64,000 nt of DNA from JABDIP01 sp965250245 (GTDB lineage Bacteria > Pseudomonadota > Alphaproteobacteria > DSM-16000 > Inquilinaceae): NCBI GenBank assembly GCA_965250245.1, contig OZ252296.1, positions 2,542,001 through 2,606,000 on the forward strand. Reading direction: 5' to 3'. Below the pieces are notes generated by a model. That model did no database searches and was not told the DNA's origin. It saw only the letters and a list, made by a program, of their open reading frames with translations. Numbering within the stretch: the first letter of the stretch is position 1; each line of letters opens with the position of its first letter. Shown here one piece after another: positions 32,866-41,097 of the stretch. A program made the translations under genes and the position numbers.

Positions 32866-34116
32866 GTGGCTGTTCAACAGGACCGTTCGGGACCGGGCTT
32901 TGCCGAGTTCGTCACGCTGACGGCGCTGATGATCTCGCTGGTGGCGTTGTCGATCGACGCCATGCTGCCGGCCCTGCGCGAGATCGGCGACGACCTCGGC
33001 GCGGTGCGCGCCAACGAGCCGCAGCTCGTCATCACCGCCCTGTTCGTCGGCCTGGCCATCGCCCAGATGATCTTCGGGCCGCTGTCCGACAGCATCGGCC
33101 GCAAGCCGACGATCTATATCGGCATGGCGGTCTTCATCGTCGGCTGCCTGATGTCGATCTTCGCCACCAGCTTCGCGGTCATGCTGGCCGGCCGCTTCCT
33201 GCAAGGGATCGGTGCTGCCGGGCCGCGCACGGTGATGGTCGCGCTGGTGCGCGACCAATACGAGGGCCGGGCCATGGCCCGCATCATGTCGCTGGTGATG
33301 GCGGTGTTCATCCTGGTGCCGGCGGTGGCCCCGGCGCTGGGGCAGGGCGTGTTGTGGATCGCCCATTGGCGGGCGATCTTCGTTCTCTTCCTGGTTCTGG
33401 CGCTGGTCGCGCTCTTCTGGTTCACCCTGCGCCAGCCGGAGACCCTGCCGCCCGAACGCCGGGCGCCGCTCTCGGCGCGCAGCATCGGTTCGGCGATCCG
33501 TGAGGTGTGCCTGCACCGCGTCGCGTTTGGCTACACCATGGCCGCCGGGTTGATCTTCGGCGCCTTCGTGGGCTACCTGACCACCTCGCAGCAGATCTTC
33601 CAGGAGCAATACGGCGTCGCGGAGCGCTTCCCGCTCTATTTCGCCGTCCTCTCCCTGTCGATCGGCGGCGCCTCCTATGTGAATGCCCGGCTGGTGATGC
33701 GTTACGGCATGCGGCCGCTGTCCTGGGCCGCGTTGCTGGCGATGAGCGGGCTGTCGATCGGCTTCTTCGTCATCGCCGTGATCCTGTCCGGCAACCCGCC
33801 GCTCTGGGCCTTGATGGCCTACTGGCTCGCCGCTTTCTTTTGCCTCGGCCTGCTGTTCGGCAATTTCAACGCGCTGGCGATGGAGCCCATGGGCCACATC
33901 GCCGGCGTCGCGGCGGCGGTCATCGGCTCGATCACGACGGTGATCTCGGTCGCGCTCGGCACCGCCATCGCCCAGGCCTATGACGGCACCGTGCTGCCGC
34001 TGGTCGGCGGGTTCGCGGCCCTGGGCGTCGCCGCGACCGTCACCATGCGCTGGACGGAGCGGGGCCGCGAGGACGCCGCACCGGCGGCCCTGGAACCGGG
34101 CCCGGCCGATGACTGA
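32866..34116 (+). CDS. MFS transporter, Bcr/CflA drug-efflux-like
   Basis: 12-segment H+-coupled exporter of the DHA1 Bcr/CflA group. 416 residues: SIDAMLPALREIGDDLG in segment 1, the loop FGPLSDSIGRKPTIYIG (motif A), RFLQGIGAAGPRTVMVALVRD (family-typical segment 4), and PAVAPALGQGVL (motif C region). Substrates are predicted to be drugs, sulfonamide-like compounds or dipeptides, which cannot be resolved here. Start is GTG with GGAAGGGGAAG ahead. Its 3' end overlaps the next gene by eight bases (ATGACTGA). Confidence 0.9.
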   Translation: MAVQQDRSGPGFAEFVTLTALMISLVALSIDAMLPALREIGDDLGAVRANEPQLVITALFVGLAIAQMIFGPLSDSIGRKPTIYIGMAVFIVGCLMSIFATSFAVMLAGRFLQGIGAAGPRTVMVALVRDQYEGRAMARIMSLVMAVFILVPAVAPALGQGVLWIAHWRAIFVLFLVLALVALFWFTLRQPETLPPERRAPLSARSIGSAIREVCLHRVAFGYTMAAGLIFGAFVGYLTTSQQIFQEQYGVAERFPLYFAVLSLSIGGASYVNARLVMRYGMRPLSWAALLAMSGLSIGFFVIAVILSGNPPLWALMAYWLAAFFCLGLLFGNFNALAMEPMGHIAGVAAAVIGSITTVISVALGTAIAQAYDGTVLPLVGGFAALGVAATVTMRWTERGREDAAPAALEPGPADD

Positions 34117-34579
34117 GCGGCCGCCGGTCGGCGCCATCTATGTCGACGCCGATGCCTGTCCGGTGAAACGCGAGATCTACCGGGTCGCCGAGCGCCACGG
34201 GGTGCCGGTCCATGTGGTGGCCAACGGGCTGATCGCCATCCCGGACCATCCGGACATCCACCGCGTCGTCGTCGGGGATGCGCTGGATGCCGCCGATGAT
34301 TGGATCGCCGAGCGGGCCGGCAAGGGCGACGTCGTGGTGACCGCCGACATCCCACTGGCCGACCGCTGCGTGAAGGCGGGCGCGAAGGTGATCGGCCCGA
34401 CCGGCCGCGCCTTCACCGAGGACTCCATCGGCATGGCGCTCGCCACCCGCAACCTGATGGACGACCTGCGCTCCGCCGGTACGGTCACCGGCGGCCCGAG
34501 GCCCTTCTCCGACCGCGACCGCTCCGCCTTCCTGTCGGCCCTGCACGAGGCGATCGAGAAGCTGAAGCGGGGACGCTGA
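34109..34579 (+). CDS. DUF188 (YaiI/YqxD) family protein
   Basis: The 156-residue product matches the YaiI/YqxD family: IYVDADACPVKREIYRVAER, then VHVVANGLIAIPDHPDI, GKGDVVVTADIPLADRCVKAG and GPTGRAFTEDSIGMALATRNLMDDLR. The acidic strand-end residues and fold suggest a PIN/NYN-like nuclease, but activity is not established. The ATG overlaps the stop of the MFS gene, so translation is probably coupled, though a shared function is unlikely. Confidence 0.93.
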   Translation: MTERPPVGAIYVDADACPVKREIYRVAERHGVPVHVVANGLIAIPDHPDIHRVVVGDALDAADDWIAERAGKGDVVVTADIPLADRCVKAGAKVIGPTGRAFTEDSIGMALATRNLMDDLRSAGTVTGGPRPFSDRDRSAFLSALHEAIEKLKRGR

Positions 34580-34631
34580 CCGCGCGCGGCGGATCTGATC
34601 TTCCACCGGATCCGCTCCGCCGCTGCGGCAA

Positions 34632-34673
34632 TTGGGTCAATAGTGAAGCCCTCCCATTAAGTTGTAGATCTAC
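34632..34673 (+). promoter_or_regulatory. Candidate promoter and palindrome ahead of the orphan gene
   Basis: TTGGGT (34632-34637), 17 bases, CATTAA (34655-34660), followed at once by a perfect 10-bp palindrome GTAGATCTAC (34664-34673) where transcription would start. Locally AT-rich. Confidence 0.4.
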
Positions 34674-34778
34674 CCACTCATTCTCGAAGTCGATCGGTCG
34701 ATTCAATCGAGTGTGCCGCCTGGCCGGAGTGACCTCGGGCGGCGCCTCGAACAACGTGATTTTCAAGGGAGTTCACTC

Positions 34779-35285
34779 ATGGCGTTCAAGTTCGGGATGA
34801 AGGAATTGCAAAGGCTGAAGCAGGAGAAGAAGGCAGAGGAAGATAGCGGTGGTTCAACGCCGACCGTCAGCATGTCCCCGATTACCCAGAATGTCGGCCA
34901 GTACCACCTGGCAATCCGCGGCGTCGATCAGGCCACGTTCAACAACGTGTGGGCCGTTGGCGCGGCGGGCGCGCGTGGTGGTGCAGGGTTCGATCTGAAC
35001 CCGGGTGGAATCGGCATGGTTGCCTGGATGCAGCGCGTGACGGCAAGCGTGTGCTTTGTCCGCAATTCATTCGGCAGCGAAATCGTTGTGATTCTGCGCA
35101 ATGCAAATGGCGCGGTGGCGGAGCACTACAGCTGCGGCCATGGCCGTCAAACGCTCAGAAAAATCAACAATGTAGGCAACGCCCAGATGATCTCATGGAT
35201 CGACATCCGCCAGGACGGCAGCAATGTGAGCGTTGCCGAACTGATACGGGCGGTTATCACGAACGACCAGATCCTCGCCGCCTAG
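34779..35285 (+). CDS. Orphan protein, 168 residues, unknown
   Basis: No family recognised. ATG 34779 follows AAGGGAG with eight bases spacing, a convincing ribosome site. The N-terminal ~25 residues are a highly charged helix (FGMKELQRLKQEKKAEEDSG) and the rest is a compact beta-rich domain with three Trp, two Cys, and segments such as QYHLAIRGVDQATFNNVWAV, SVCFVRNSFGSEIVVILRN and ISWIDIRQDGSNVSVAEL. No signal peptide or membrane segment, so it is cytosolic or exported by a non-Sec route. GC and codon use differ from the flanking genes (for example more AAT, ATC/AAG mix and CAA), which hints at transfer. Convergent with the SDR gene. Confidence 0.6.
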   Translation: MAFKFGMKELQRLKQEKKAEEDSGGSTPTVSMSPITQNVGQYHLAIRGVDQATFNNVWAVGAAGARGGAGFDLNPGGIGMVAWMQRVTASVCFVRNSFGSEIVVILRNANGAVAEHYSCGHGRQTLRKINNVGNAQMISWIDIRQDGSNVSVAELIRAVITNDQILAA

Positions 35286-35338
35286 GCACGCGACCTCCGC
35301 AACCTTTGACCGCGGAACCGCCTGGCCGGGACGGCCCG

Positions 35339-36097
35339 CTACCCCCGGCCGATGAACGGCATCATCGTCGCCATGATGGTCATGAACTGGACGTTGGATT
35401 CCAGCGGCAGGTCGGCCATCTGCACCACCGCGTCGGCGACGTGGCGGACATCCATGGTCGGCTCCGGCGCGATGGTGCCGTTGGCCTGGGGCACGCCGGC
35501 GGCCATCTTGGCGGTCATGTCGGAGGCGGCATTGCCGATATCGATCTGGCCGCAGGCGATGTTGAACGGCCGGCCGTCCAGGGAGATCGTGCGGGTCAGG
35601 CCCGTGATGGCGTGCTTGGAGGCGGTGTAGGGGGCGGAACCGGGCCGCGGCACATGGGCGGAGATCGAGCCGTTGTTGATGATCCGGCCGCCTTGCGGTT
35701 CCTGCCGGCGCATCAGGTTGAAGGCGCCCCGCGCGATCAGGAAGGCACCGGTCAGGTTGACGTCGATCACCGTGCGCCACTGCTCGATGTTCAGATCGCC
35801 GATCGGCATGGCGGGCACGTTGTTGCCGGCATTGTTGAAGACCACGTCGAGCCGCCCGAAGCGCTTCTCGGTCTCGGCGAACAGGGTGGCGACGGCGGCC
35901 GGGTCGGTGACGTCGCAGGTCACCGGCAGGGCCTGGTCGGCCGGCGCCTCGGATTCGGCGATGGTCTCTTCCAGCTTGTCGGCCCGCCGCCCGGTCACGA
36001 CCACCGAATAGCCGGCCCGCAGGAACGCCATGGCGGTGTGCTTGCCGATGCCGGAGCTGGCCCCGGTGACGAGCGCGATCTTCCCCGATTGGTCCAC
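35339..36097 (-). CDS. Short-chain dehydrogenase/reductase
   Basis: NAD(P)-dependent oxidoreductase of the classical SDR family, 252 residues. The cofactor motif is TGASSGIGKHTAMAFLRAGY; Arg in VVTGRRADKL suggests NADP preference (inference). NNAGNNVPAMPIG is the structural motif. The active site has Ser in NNGSISAHVPRPG and the pair Tyr-x-x-x-Lys in APYTASKHAITGL. The start is GTG at 36097, with GGGAGG five bases upstream; an upstream frame exists without family similarity. Substrate unknown. Divergent from lipA. Confidence 0.92.
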   Translation of the reverse strand: MDQSGKIALVTGASSGIGKHTAMAFLRAGYSVVVTGRRADKLEETIAESEAPADQALPVTCDVTDPAAVATLFAETEKRFGRLDVVFNNAGNNVPAMPIGDLNIEQWRTVIDVNLTGAFLIARGAFNLMRRQEPQGGRIINNGSISAHVPRPGSAPYTASKHAITGLTRTISLDGRPFNIACGQIDIGNAASDMTAKMAAGVPQANGTIAPEPTMDVRHVADAVVQMADLPLESNVQFMTIMATMMPFIGRG

Positions 36098-36183
36098 GAT
36101 GTCCTCCCATGTCCTGGATCGCCGCGAGTATAGAGCACCGGGGCCGGCATTGGCGCGCAATCCAGCCATGCGGCGGCGGTTCT

Positions 36184-36212
36184 TGGCCAGTTGGGCGGGC
36201 GAACCTATGTTA
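36184..36212 (+). promoter_or_regulatory. Candidate lipA promoter
   Basis: TTGGCC (36184-36189), 17 bases, TATGTT (36207-36212), 37 bases before the lipA ATG, in the SDR-lipA divergent gap. Confidence 0.5.
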
Positions 36213-36248
36213 CAAGTCTAGGGATTACCCGGGACCCGTCGGAACGCC

Positions 36249-37238
36249 ATGCCCATCGCCCAGGACCGCATACGCCATCCGGAGAAACGCAATCGGCCGG
36301 ACAATCCGATCCAGCGCAAGCCGTCCTGGATTCGCGTCAAGGCGCCGGTCAGCAAGGAATACCACGAGACCCGGCAGCTCATGCGCACGCTGAAGCTCAA
36401 CACGGTGTGCGAGGAGGCGGCCTGTCCGAACATCGGCGAATGCTGGGCCAAGGGGCACGCCACGGTGATGATCCTGGGCAGCGTGTGCACCCGCGCCTGC
36501 GCCTTCTGCAACGTCGCCACGGGCCGCCCGGACCAGCTCGACCCGCATGAGCCGGAGCATGTCGCCGATGCCTGCGGCGCGCTGGGCCTCAGCCATATCG
36601 TGATCACCTCGGTGGACCGCGACGATTTGGACGATGGCGGGGCGCAGCACTTCGCCAATGTCATCGGCGCGGTGCGCGACCGCTCGCCGGACACGACCAT
36701 CGAGGTGCTGACGCCGGACTTCAAGGACAAGGCCGGGGCGGTGGACATCGTCTCCGACGCCAAGCCGGACGTGTTCAACCACAATCTGGAGACCGTGCCG
36801 CGGCTCTACCCGTCGATCCGGCCGGGCGCGCGCTACTTCACCTCCCTGGCGCTGCTCAGCAAGGCCAAGGAGAACGACCCCTCGGTGTTCACCAAATCCG
36901 GCCTGATGGTCGGCCTCGGCGAGACCGCGGAGGAGGTCTACCAGGTGATGGACGATCTGCGTGCGGCGGATGTCGATTTCCTGACCATCGGCCAATACCT
37001 GCAGCCCACGCCCAAGCACGCGGCGATCGACCGCTTCGTGCCGCCGGACGAGTTCGCGACCTATGAGAAGGTGGCCCGGGGCAAGGGGTTCCTGATGGTC
37101 TCGGCCTCGCCGCTGACCCGGTCCTCCTATCTGGCCGGCGATGATTTCGAGCGGCTGCGCGCCGCCCGCGAGGCCAAGCTGGCGGGCCTGGAGACCATCA
37201 ACCTGGTCGACCTCGCGGCCGGCCGGCCGGCCGAGTAG
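36249..37238 (+). CDS. lipA: Lipoyl synthase
   Basis: Radical-SAM enzyme that inserts sulfur at C6 and C8 of protein-bound octanoate, making the lipoyl groups needed by pdhB, pdhC and other complexes. 329 residues. The auxiliary cluster is held by C54, C59 and C65 (CEEAACPNIGEC), the radical-SAM cluster by C80, C84 and C87 (CTRACAFC), and the C-terminal Ser ligand lies in TRSSYLAGD. Other landmarks: ITSVDRDDLDDGGA, FNHNLETVPRLY and KSGLMVGLGET. Followed after 17 bases by the COQ10-like gene, a common alphaproteobacterial pair. Confidence 0.98.
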   Translation: MPIAQDRIRHPEKRNRPDNPIQRKPSWIRVKAPVSKEYHETRQLMRTLKLNTVCEEAACPNIGECWAKGHATVMILGSVCTRACAFCNVATGRPDQLDPHEPEHVADACGALGLSHIVITSVDRDDLDDGGAQHFANVIGAVRDRSPDTTIEVLTPDFKDKAGAVDIVSDAKPDVFNHNLETVPRLYPSIRPGARYFTSLALLSKAKENDPSVFTKSGLMVGLGETAEEVYQVMDDLRAADVDFLTIGQYLQPTPKHAAIDRFVPPDEFATYEKVARGKGFLMVSASPLTRSSYLAGDDFERLRAAREAKLAGLETINLVDLAAGRPAE

Positions 37239-37255
37239 GGAGCCGGGGCCGCCCT

Positions 37256-37729
37256 ATGCCGACCCATGCGGAAAAGCGGGTGCTGCCCTACACCCCGGCG
37301 CAGCTCTTCGACATGGTCGCCGATGTCGAGCGCTATCCCGACTTCCTGCCCTGGTGCCTCGCCTCGCGCATCACCAAGCGCGAGGGCAACGTCATCACCG
37401 CCGATCTGATCATCGGCTTCCGCATGGTGCGGGAGCGCTTCACCAGCCGCGTCACCCTGGCCCGCCCGGACCGCATCGACGTGGAATACACCCACGGGCC
37501 GCTGAGCCATCTCAACAACCACTGGGTCTTCATCCCCCATGAGGATGGCTGCCTGATCGACTTCTATGTCGATTTCGAGTTCCGCTCGCGGGTGCTGCAG
37601 AAGCTGATCGGCGCCCTGTTCAACGAGGCGGTCAAGCGCATGGTCGCCGCTTTCGAGGCCCGCGCCGGGGATCTCTACGGTCCCAAGAGCGCGGCGGTCC
37701 CGGTCGGAACCAAGCCGGCGTCGGGCTGA
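37256..37729 (+). CDS. COQ10/RatA-like START-domain ubiquinone-binding protein
   Basis: 157 residues of the polyketide-cyclase/START fold: RVLPYTPAQLFDMVADVERYPDFLPWC (the family signature), VTLARPDRIDVEYTHGPLSHLNNHW, and the C-terminal helix VLQKLIGALFNEAVKRMVAAFEARA. Homologues are mitochondrial COQ10, which binds ubiquinone and supports its use in respiration, and bacterial RatA. In this context (after lipA) the COQ10 role is more likely than a ribosome toxin; that is inference. Probably one transcript with lipA. Confidence 0.92.
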   Translation: MPTHAEKRVLPYTPAQLFDMVADVERYPDFLPWCLASRITKREGNVITADLIIGFRMVRERFTSRVTLARPDRIDVEYTHGPLSHLNNHWVFIPHEDGCLIDFYVDFEFRSRVLQKLIGALFNEAVKRMVAAFEARAGDLYGPKSAAVPVGTKPASG

Positions 37730-37745
37730 GCGGCCCAGGCTGGGC

Positions 37746-38162
37746 TCAGCGGCCCCGGGCTTCCTCTGCCGGGATCGAGCAGTAGATCGCGACCTTGTTG
37801 CCCAGTGGATCGCGGAGATACCCGACATAGAAGCGATCGCCGTACGCGGCCCGGAAGCCGGGTGCGCCTTCGTCGGAGCCGCCCGCCTGAAGACCGGCGG
37901 CGTGAAGGCTGCGGACCATCTCCTGCGTCTCGGCCTGGAAGGCCGTCATGGAGCCGTTGCCGACGGTCGCCTCCTTACCGTCATATGGCTTCGCCACGTA
38001 TACCTCGGCGGGGCCGCGGTCCCGGCCGGGTCCGTCCGGAAAGGTGAATTCGATGCCGTTCGGCACCTCCTTCTTCCTGTAGCCGAGCGGGGTCAGGATG
38101 GCCGTGTAGAAACGCCCCGAGAGCGGGATATCGTTGGCACCAACCCTGATATAGCTCAGCAT
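37746..38162 (-). CDS. VOC (glyoxalase/bleomycin resistance) family protein
   Basis: 138-residue protein with the paired beta-alpha-beta-beta-beta pattern of the vicinal oxygen chelate superfamily: LSYIRVGANDIPLSGRFYTAILTPLGY at the start and YFV-like YVGYLRDPLGNKVAIYC at the end. The metal-ligand His usually found near the N-terminus is replaced (SYIRVG), so metal use is doubtful. Function unknown. Convergent with the COQ10-like gene. Confidence 0.85.
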   Translation of the reverse strand: MLSYIRVGANDIPLSGRFYTAILTPLGYRKKEVPNGIEFTFPDGPGRDRGPAEVYVAKPYDGKEATVGNGSMTAFQAETQEMVRSLHAAGLQAGGSDEGAPGFRAAYGDRFYVGYLRDPLGNKVAIYCSIPAEEARGR

Positions 38163-38251
38163 GCAGTCGCTCCTGTCTGCAACGCGTCCTCAAAGGCTCG
38201 GGGCGCGCCACCGTTTCGGGCAACTGTATCTAGCAGAACCTGGCCGGTCAT

Positions 38252-38518
38252 TCATGCACCCCGACCGATGCGGCGCGAACGGTGCGGGGCCGACCACCGA
38301 TGCGATTCCGCGTCGGCTTCCATCCGGGTGACGCCGATATCCATGAGTTGTCGGTCGTCGAGCCGCGACAGTGCGCGCCGTTGCCGCGCCAGGTCGTCCC
38401 AATAGACGAGCCACGACAGGACCGCCCGGCATGACCGGGCAATCCCGTCGATCAATTCGGCCGGGGCTGTCGCGGCATCCCTGATGGCTGAGAAAAATTG
38501 CGATGTGTTCCGGACCAT
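38252..38518 (-). CDS. DUF1127 (YjiS-like) protein
   Basis: Small, 88 residues. The C-terminal half has the DUF1127 signature WDDLARQRRALSRLDDRQLM followed by DIGVTRMEADAES. DUF1127 proteins are short Arg-rich proteins, some of which bind RNA and take part in phosphate or carbon responses in alphaproteobacteria; whether that applies here is unknown. Divergent from a LysR-type regulator with shared dyads between them, so the pair may be a regulator and target. Confidence 0.85.
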   Translation of the reverse strand: MVRNTSQFFSAIRDAATAPAELIDGIARSCRAVLSWLVYWDDLARQRRALSRLDDRQLMDIGVTRMEADAESHRWSAPHRSRRIGRGA

Positions 38519-38601
38519 AATGAGTCCCTCCGATACGACAGGTCATGATCTGGCCTGGAAAAGCCATGTTCTTTGGCGCAAGATGGAGACTCCCGTATCG
38601 G

Positions 38602-38623
38602 CCGACAAAGCATGATTTGTCGG
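38602..38623. promoter_or_regulatory. Perfect dyad in the DUF1127-LysR divergent region
   Basis: CCGACAAA (38602-38609), six bases, TTTGTCGG (38616-38623), 34 bases before the LysR ATG. Two weaker dyads are nearby: CAGGTCATGATCTG around 38540, and CCGATACG near 38530 paired with CGTATCGG near 38595. The placement suits an autoregulatory LysR site. Confidence 0.55.
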
Positions 38624-38656
38624 GCATAACTGAGAAAAACTCATGCGCCACCGATC

Positions 38657-39601
38657 ATGACACGATGGCTGCCCTCCCTTAACGCCCTGCGGGCCTTCGA
38701 GGCCGCGGCGCGCCATCTCAGCTTCACCCGGGCCGCCGAGGAGCTGAACGTCACCCAGGGCGCGGTCAGCCATCAGGTGAAGTCGTTGGAGGCGCAGCTC
38801 GGCCTGACGCTGTTCCACCGCCGGCATCAGCGCCTGGAGCTGACCGGCGACGGCCAGGCCTGCCTGCCCTTCGTGCGCGACTCCTTCGACCGGCTCGCGG
38901 CCGGCTTTGAGCAGATGCGCGAACGGGACCGGTCCGGCGTCTTGACCGTCAGCGTGTCACCGAATTTCGCGGCGAACTGGCTGGTGCACCGGCTCGGCCG
39001 GTTCGTCGACGCGCATCCGGAGATCGATCTGCGGATCAGCGCCGTGCTGCGCCACATCGACTTCGCCCGCGAGGATGTGGACATCGCCGTGCGCCACGGC
39101 ACCGGCGACTGGCCCGGGCTGCATGTGACCAGGCTGGCGACCGAGCGCCTGTTCCCGGCCTGCAGCCCAAAGCTCCTGGAAGGGCCACGTCCCCTGCGGT
39201 CGCCCGCCGACCTCGGCCACCACACCCTGCTGCACCTGGATAGCCGGACCGATTGGCTGAAATGGCTGGACGCCGCCGGAGTCGAGGGGATCGACCTCTC
39301 GAAGGGCACGCTGTTCGACCAGACCAGCCTGGTGATCGATGCCGCGGTGGCCGGGCAGGGCGTCGCCCAGGTCCGCAGCGCGCTGGTCGCCACGCATTTG
39401 ATCTCCGGCCGGCTGGTCATGCCGTTCCAACTCACCCTGCCGGTGCCCTACGCCTACTACATCGTCTGCCCCCGCCCGATCGCCGAGCGACCCAAGGTCC
39501 GCGTGTTCCGGGAGTGGCTGGTGTCCGAGGCCGTGGCCGACGCGGCGGCGCTGCGGGAACTGCAGATCTTCCCGGGAACGCCGGACGAAGCAGGGGGCTG
39601 A
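38657..39601 (+). CDS. LysR-type transcriptional regulator, GcvA-like
   Basis: 314 residues. The N-terminal winged HTH has LNALRAFEAAARHLSFTRAA, EELNVTQGAVSHQVKSLEAQ and LGLTLFHRRHQRLELTGDG, and the C-terminal periplasmic-binding-like effector domain has VSVSPNFAANWLVHRLGRF, DLRISAVLRHIDFAREDVDIAVRHGTGDWPG and IAERPKVRVFREWL. The D-x-A-V/I-R-x-G-x-G-x-W-P motif is typical of GcvA-type (glycine cleavage activator) LysR proteins, though many members regulate other genes. No gcv genes are in the window. Divergent from the DUF1127 gene. Confidence 0.92.
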   Translation: MTRWLPSLNALRAFEAAARHLSFTRAAEELNVTQGAVSHQVKSLEAQLGLTLFHRRHQRLELTGDGQACLPFVRDSFDRLAAGFEQMRERDRSGVLTVSVSPNFAANWLVHRLGRFVDAHPEIDLRISAVLRHIDFAREDVDIAVRHGTGDWPGLHVTRLATERLFPACSPKLLEGPRPLRSPADLGHHTLLHLDSRTDWLKWLDAAGVEGIDLSKGTLFDQTSLVIDAAVAGQGVAQVRSALVATHLISGRLVMPFQLTLPVPYAYYIVCPRPIAERPKVRVFREWLVSEAVADAAALRELQIFPGTPDEAGG

Positions 39602-39624
39602 TGCCGTCAGTGCCTGCGGCGGCT

Positions 39625-39762
39625 CCGCGCTGCCCTCACCCGGCTTCGCTGTCGCTCGCCACCCTCTCCCAAAGGGAGAGGGTTTCACGGGCAGGCGTCG
39701 ACGACCCGCTCCCCCTGGGAGAGGGTGGGCTGCCGGAGGCAGACCGGGTGAGGGCAGCGCGG
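39625..39762. repeat. Composite palindromic repeat, family A copy 4
   Basis: Perfect 19-bp outer arms CCGCGCTGCCCTCACCCGG (39625-39643) and its complement (39744-39762). Inside are two CCCTCTCCC / GGGAGAGGG-type hairpins. It lies between the convergent LysR and DUF429 genes and could end both transcripts. Confidence 0.88.
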
Positions 39763-39784
39763 TGTTGCCGCAGGTGCCATCGTC

Positions 39785-40603
39785 TCAGCTCATTTCCGGC
39801 CAGGCGAAGACCCGCGCCTCAAGGGCATCCGTTTGGTCGCGTGGCCCGAGTTCGGTATCGGCGACCCGCCACATGGTCATGGCGGCGATGATCGCGTCGA
39901 GCGCGTCGCCGCCGGTGTCCGCGACCGCCATATCGTCGATCGATCGGTCGCAGTGCAGACCCTCGTGGCGCAGACGGTCCACAATCGCCTGCCGCGCGAC
40001 TTTCAGGGATTCGTCCGGGCCTTTGTAGGGCCGATAGCAGCCGAGCCGTTTCAAGGTGGAGGCGGGGCAGGTCTCGGCCAGCGTGCTCCGCGCACCCTGG
40101 CGGACCAGCACCGGAGGAATTGCGATCCTCTCGTCGTCAAGCAGCGGCGCCAGCACCGAGGCGATGCCCCAATAGGTCTGGCGGTAGAGGCGCAGATTGT
40201 AGGCGCAGAACGGCGTGGCGGCGCGACGGTCGGTGCGCCGCTTCAACTCCTTGCCGCCGGTCCGCCGTCGGCAATCCTCGCGGAACACCTCGGGATCCGG
40301 GTATCGACGAGCGAATGCGTTCGCGAAGCCGGCCCAATCCGGCGCATCGACCAATGCGCACGGCAGACTGAAGGGAAAATCGAGACCCGTCAGCGCATTC
40401 TCCTGGACTGCCAGGAACTCCCGCAGCGCCGTCAGGGCGGCGGCGCGATCGGTCCCGCCCTTCGGCAGGTCCCGCGCCCGGCGCAACCGGTCTATGGCAA
40501 GACCGCCGGCGTCGGGCATGCCCTCGGCAACCCAGATGGCGTTGCCGGCGTTGCGGGCGCCGCTGAAGTCGACACCGAGATATCGGGCGTATCGGGCGGT
40601 CAC
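39785..40603 (-). CDS. DUF429-like predicted RNase H-fold protein
   Basis: 272 residues beginning ARYLGVDFSGARNAGNAIWV, an RNase H-fold first strand with the catalytic-type Asp in GVDFSG. A second LTGLDFPFSLP strand follows, then a Lys/Arg-rich region and ETCPASTLKRLGCYRPYKG, and a late DDMAVADTGGDALDAIIAAMT helix with acidic residues. This fits DUF429, a predicted nuclease family with no settled function. The GTG start overlaps the cinA stop as GTGA, so it is translationally coupled to the ispDF-pgpA-cinA unit. Confidence 0.7.
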   Translation of the reverse strand: MTARYARYLGVDFSGARNAGNAIWVAEGMPDAGGLAIDRLRRARDLPKGGTDRAAALTALREFLAVQENALTGLDFPFSLPCALVDAPDWAGFANAFARRYPDPEVFREDCRRRTGGKELKRRTDRRAATPFCAYNLRLYRQTYWGIASVLAPLLDDERIAIPPVLVRQGARSTLAETCPASTLKRLGCYRPYKGPDESLKVARQAIVDRLRHEGLHCDRSIDDMAVADTGGDALDAIIAAMTMWRVADTELGPRDQTDALEARVFAWPEMS

Positions 40604-41097
40604 GGCCCTGGCGGTGCGACCAGTCCGGCGAGCAGGTCCAGGGCCCGATGGACCGATTGCAGGCGCACCGACTGCCGGTCGCCGGCGAAGACATGCCGTT
40701 CGGCGGTCGCCGCCTCGCCGCGCCGGGCGACGCCGAGGAAGACCAGGCCGACCGGCTTACCCGGTGTCGCGCCGCCCGGGCCGGCGATGCCGGTCACCGA
40801 GACGGCCAACTCGGCGGCGGACTTGGCGATGGCGCCTTCGGCCATGGCCCGCGCGACCGGATCGCTGACCGCCCCATGCTCGGCGATCAGCGCGGCGGGC
40901 ACGCCCAGCATCTCGGTCTTGGCCGCGTTGGAATAGGTAACGAAGCCGCGATCGACCACGTCGGAGGAGCCGGCGATCTCGGTCAGGGTTGCGGCGATCA
41001 GGCCGCCGGTGCAACTCTCCGCCGTCGCCAGCAGCCAGCCGCGGCCACGACAGCCGTCCAGCAGCGCCGCCGCCTTGTCGGTCAACTCGCCAGCCAT
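40600..41097 (-). CDS. pncC: Nicotinamide-nucleotide amidase (CinA C-terminal domain, PncC)
   Basis: Deamidates nicotinamide mononucleotide in NAD recycling. The 165-residue product is the stand-alone CinA C-terminal domain without the N-terminal MoaB-like part: LLATAESCTGGLIAATLTEI, FVTYSNAAKTEMLGV, HGAVSDPVARAMAEGA and SVTGIAGPGGATPGKPVGLVF are all family blocks. ATG 41097 overlaps the 3' end of pgpA by 16 bases. This gene order (ispDF-pgpA-cinA) is widespread in alphaproteobacteria. Confidence 0.95.
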   Translation of the reverse strand: MAGELTDKAAALLDGCRGRGWLLATAESCTGGLIAATLTEIAGSSDVVDRGFVTYSNAAKTEMLGVPAALIAEHGAVSDPVARAMAEGAIAKSAAELAVSVTGIAGPGGATPGKPVGLVFLGVARRGEAATAERHVFAGDRQSVRLQSVHRALDLLAGLVAPPGP

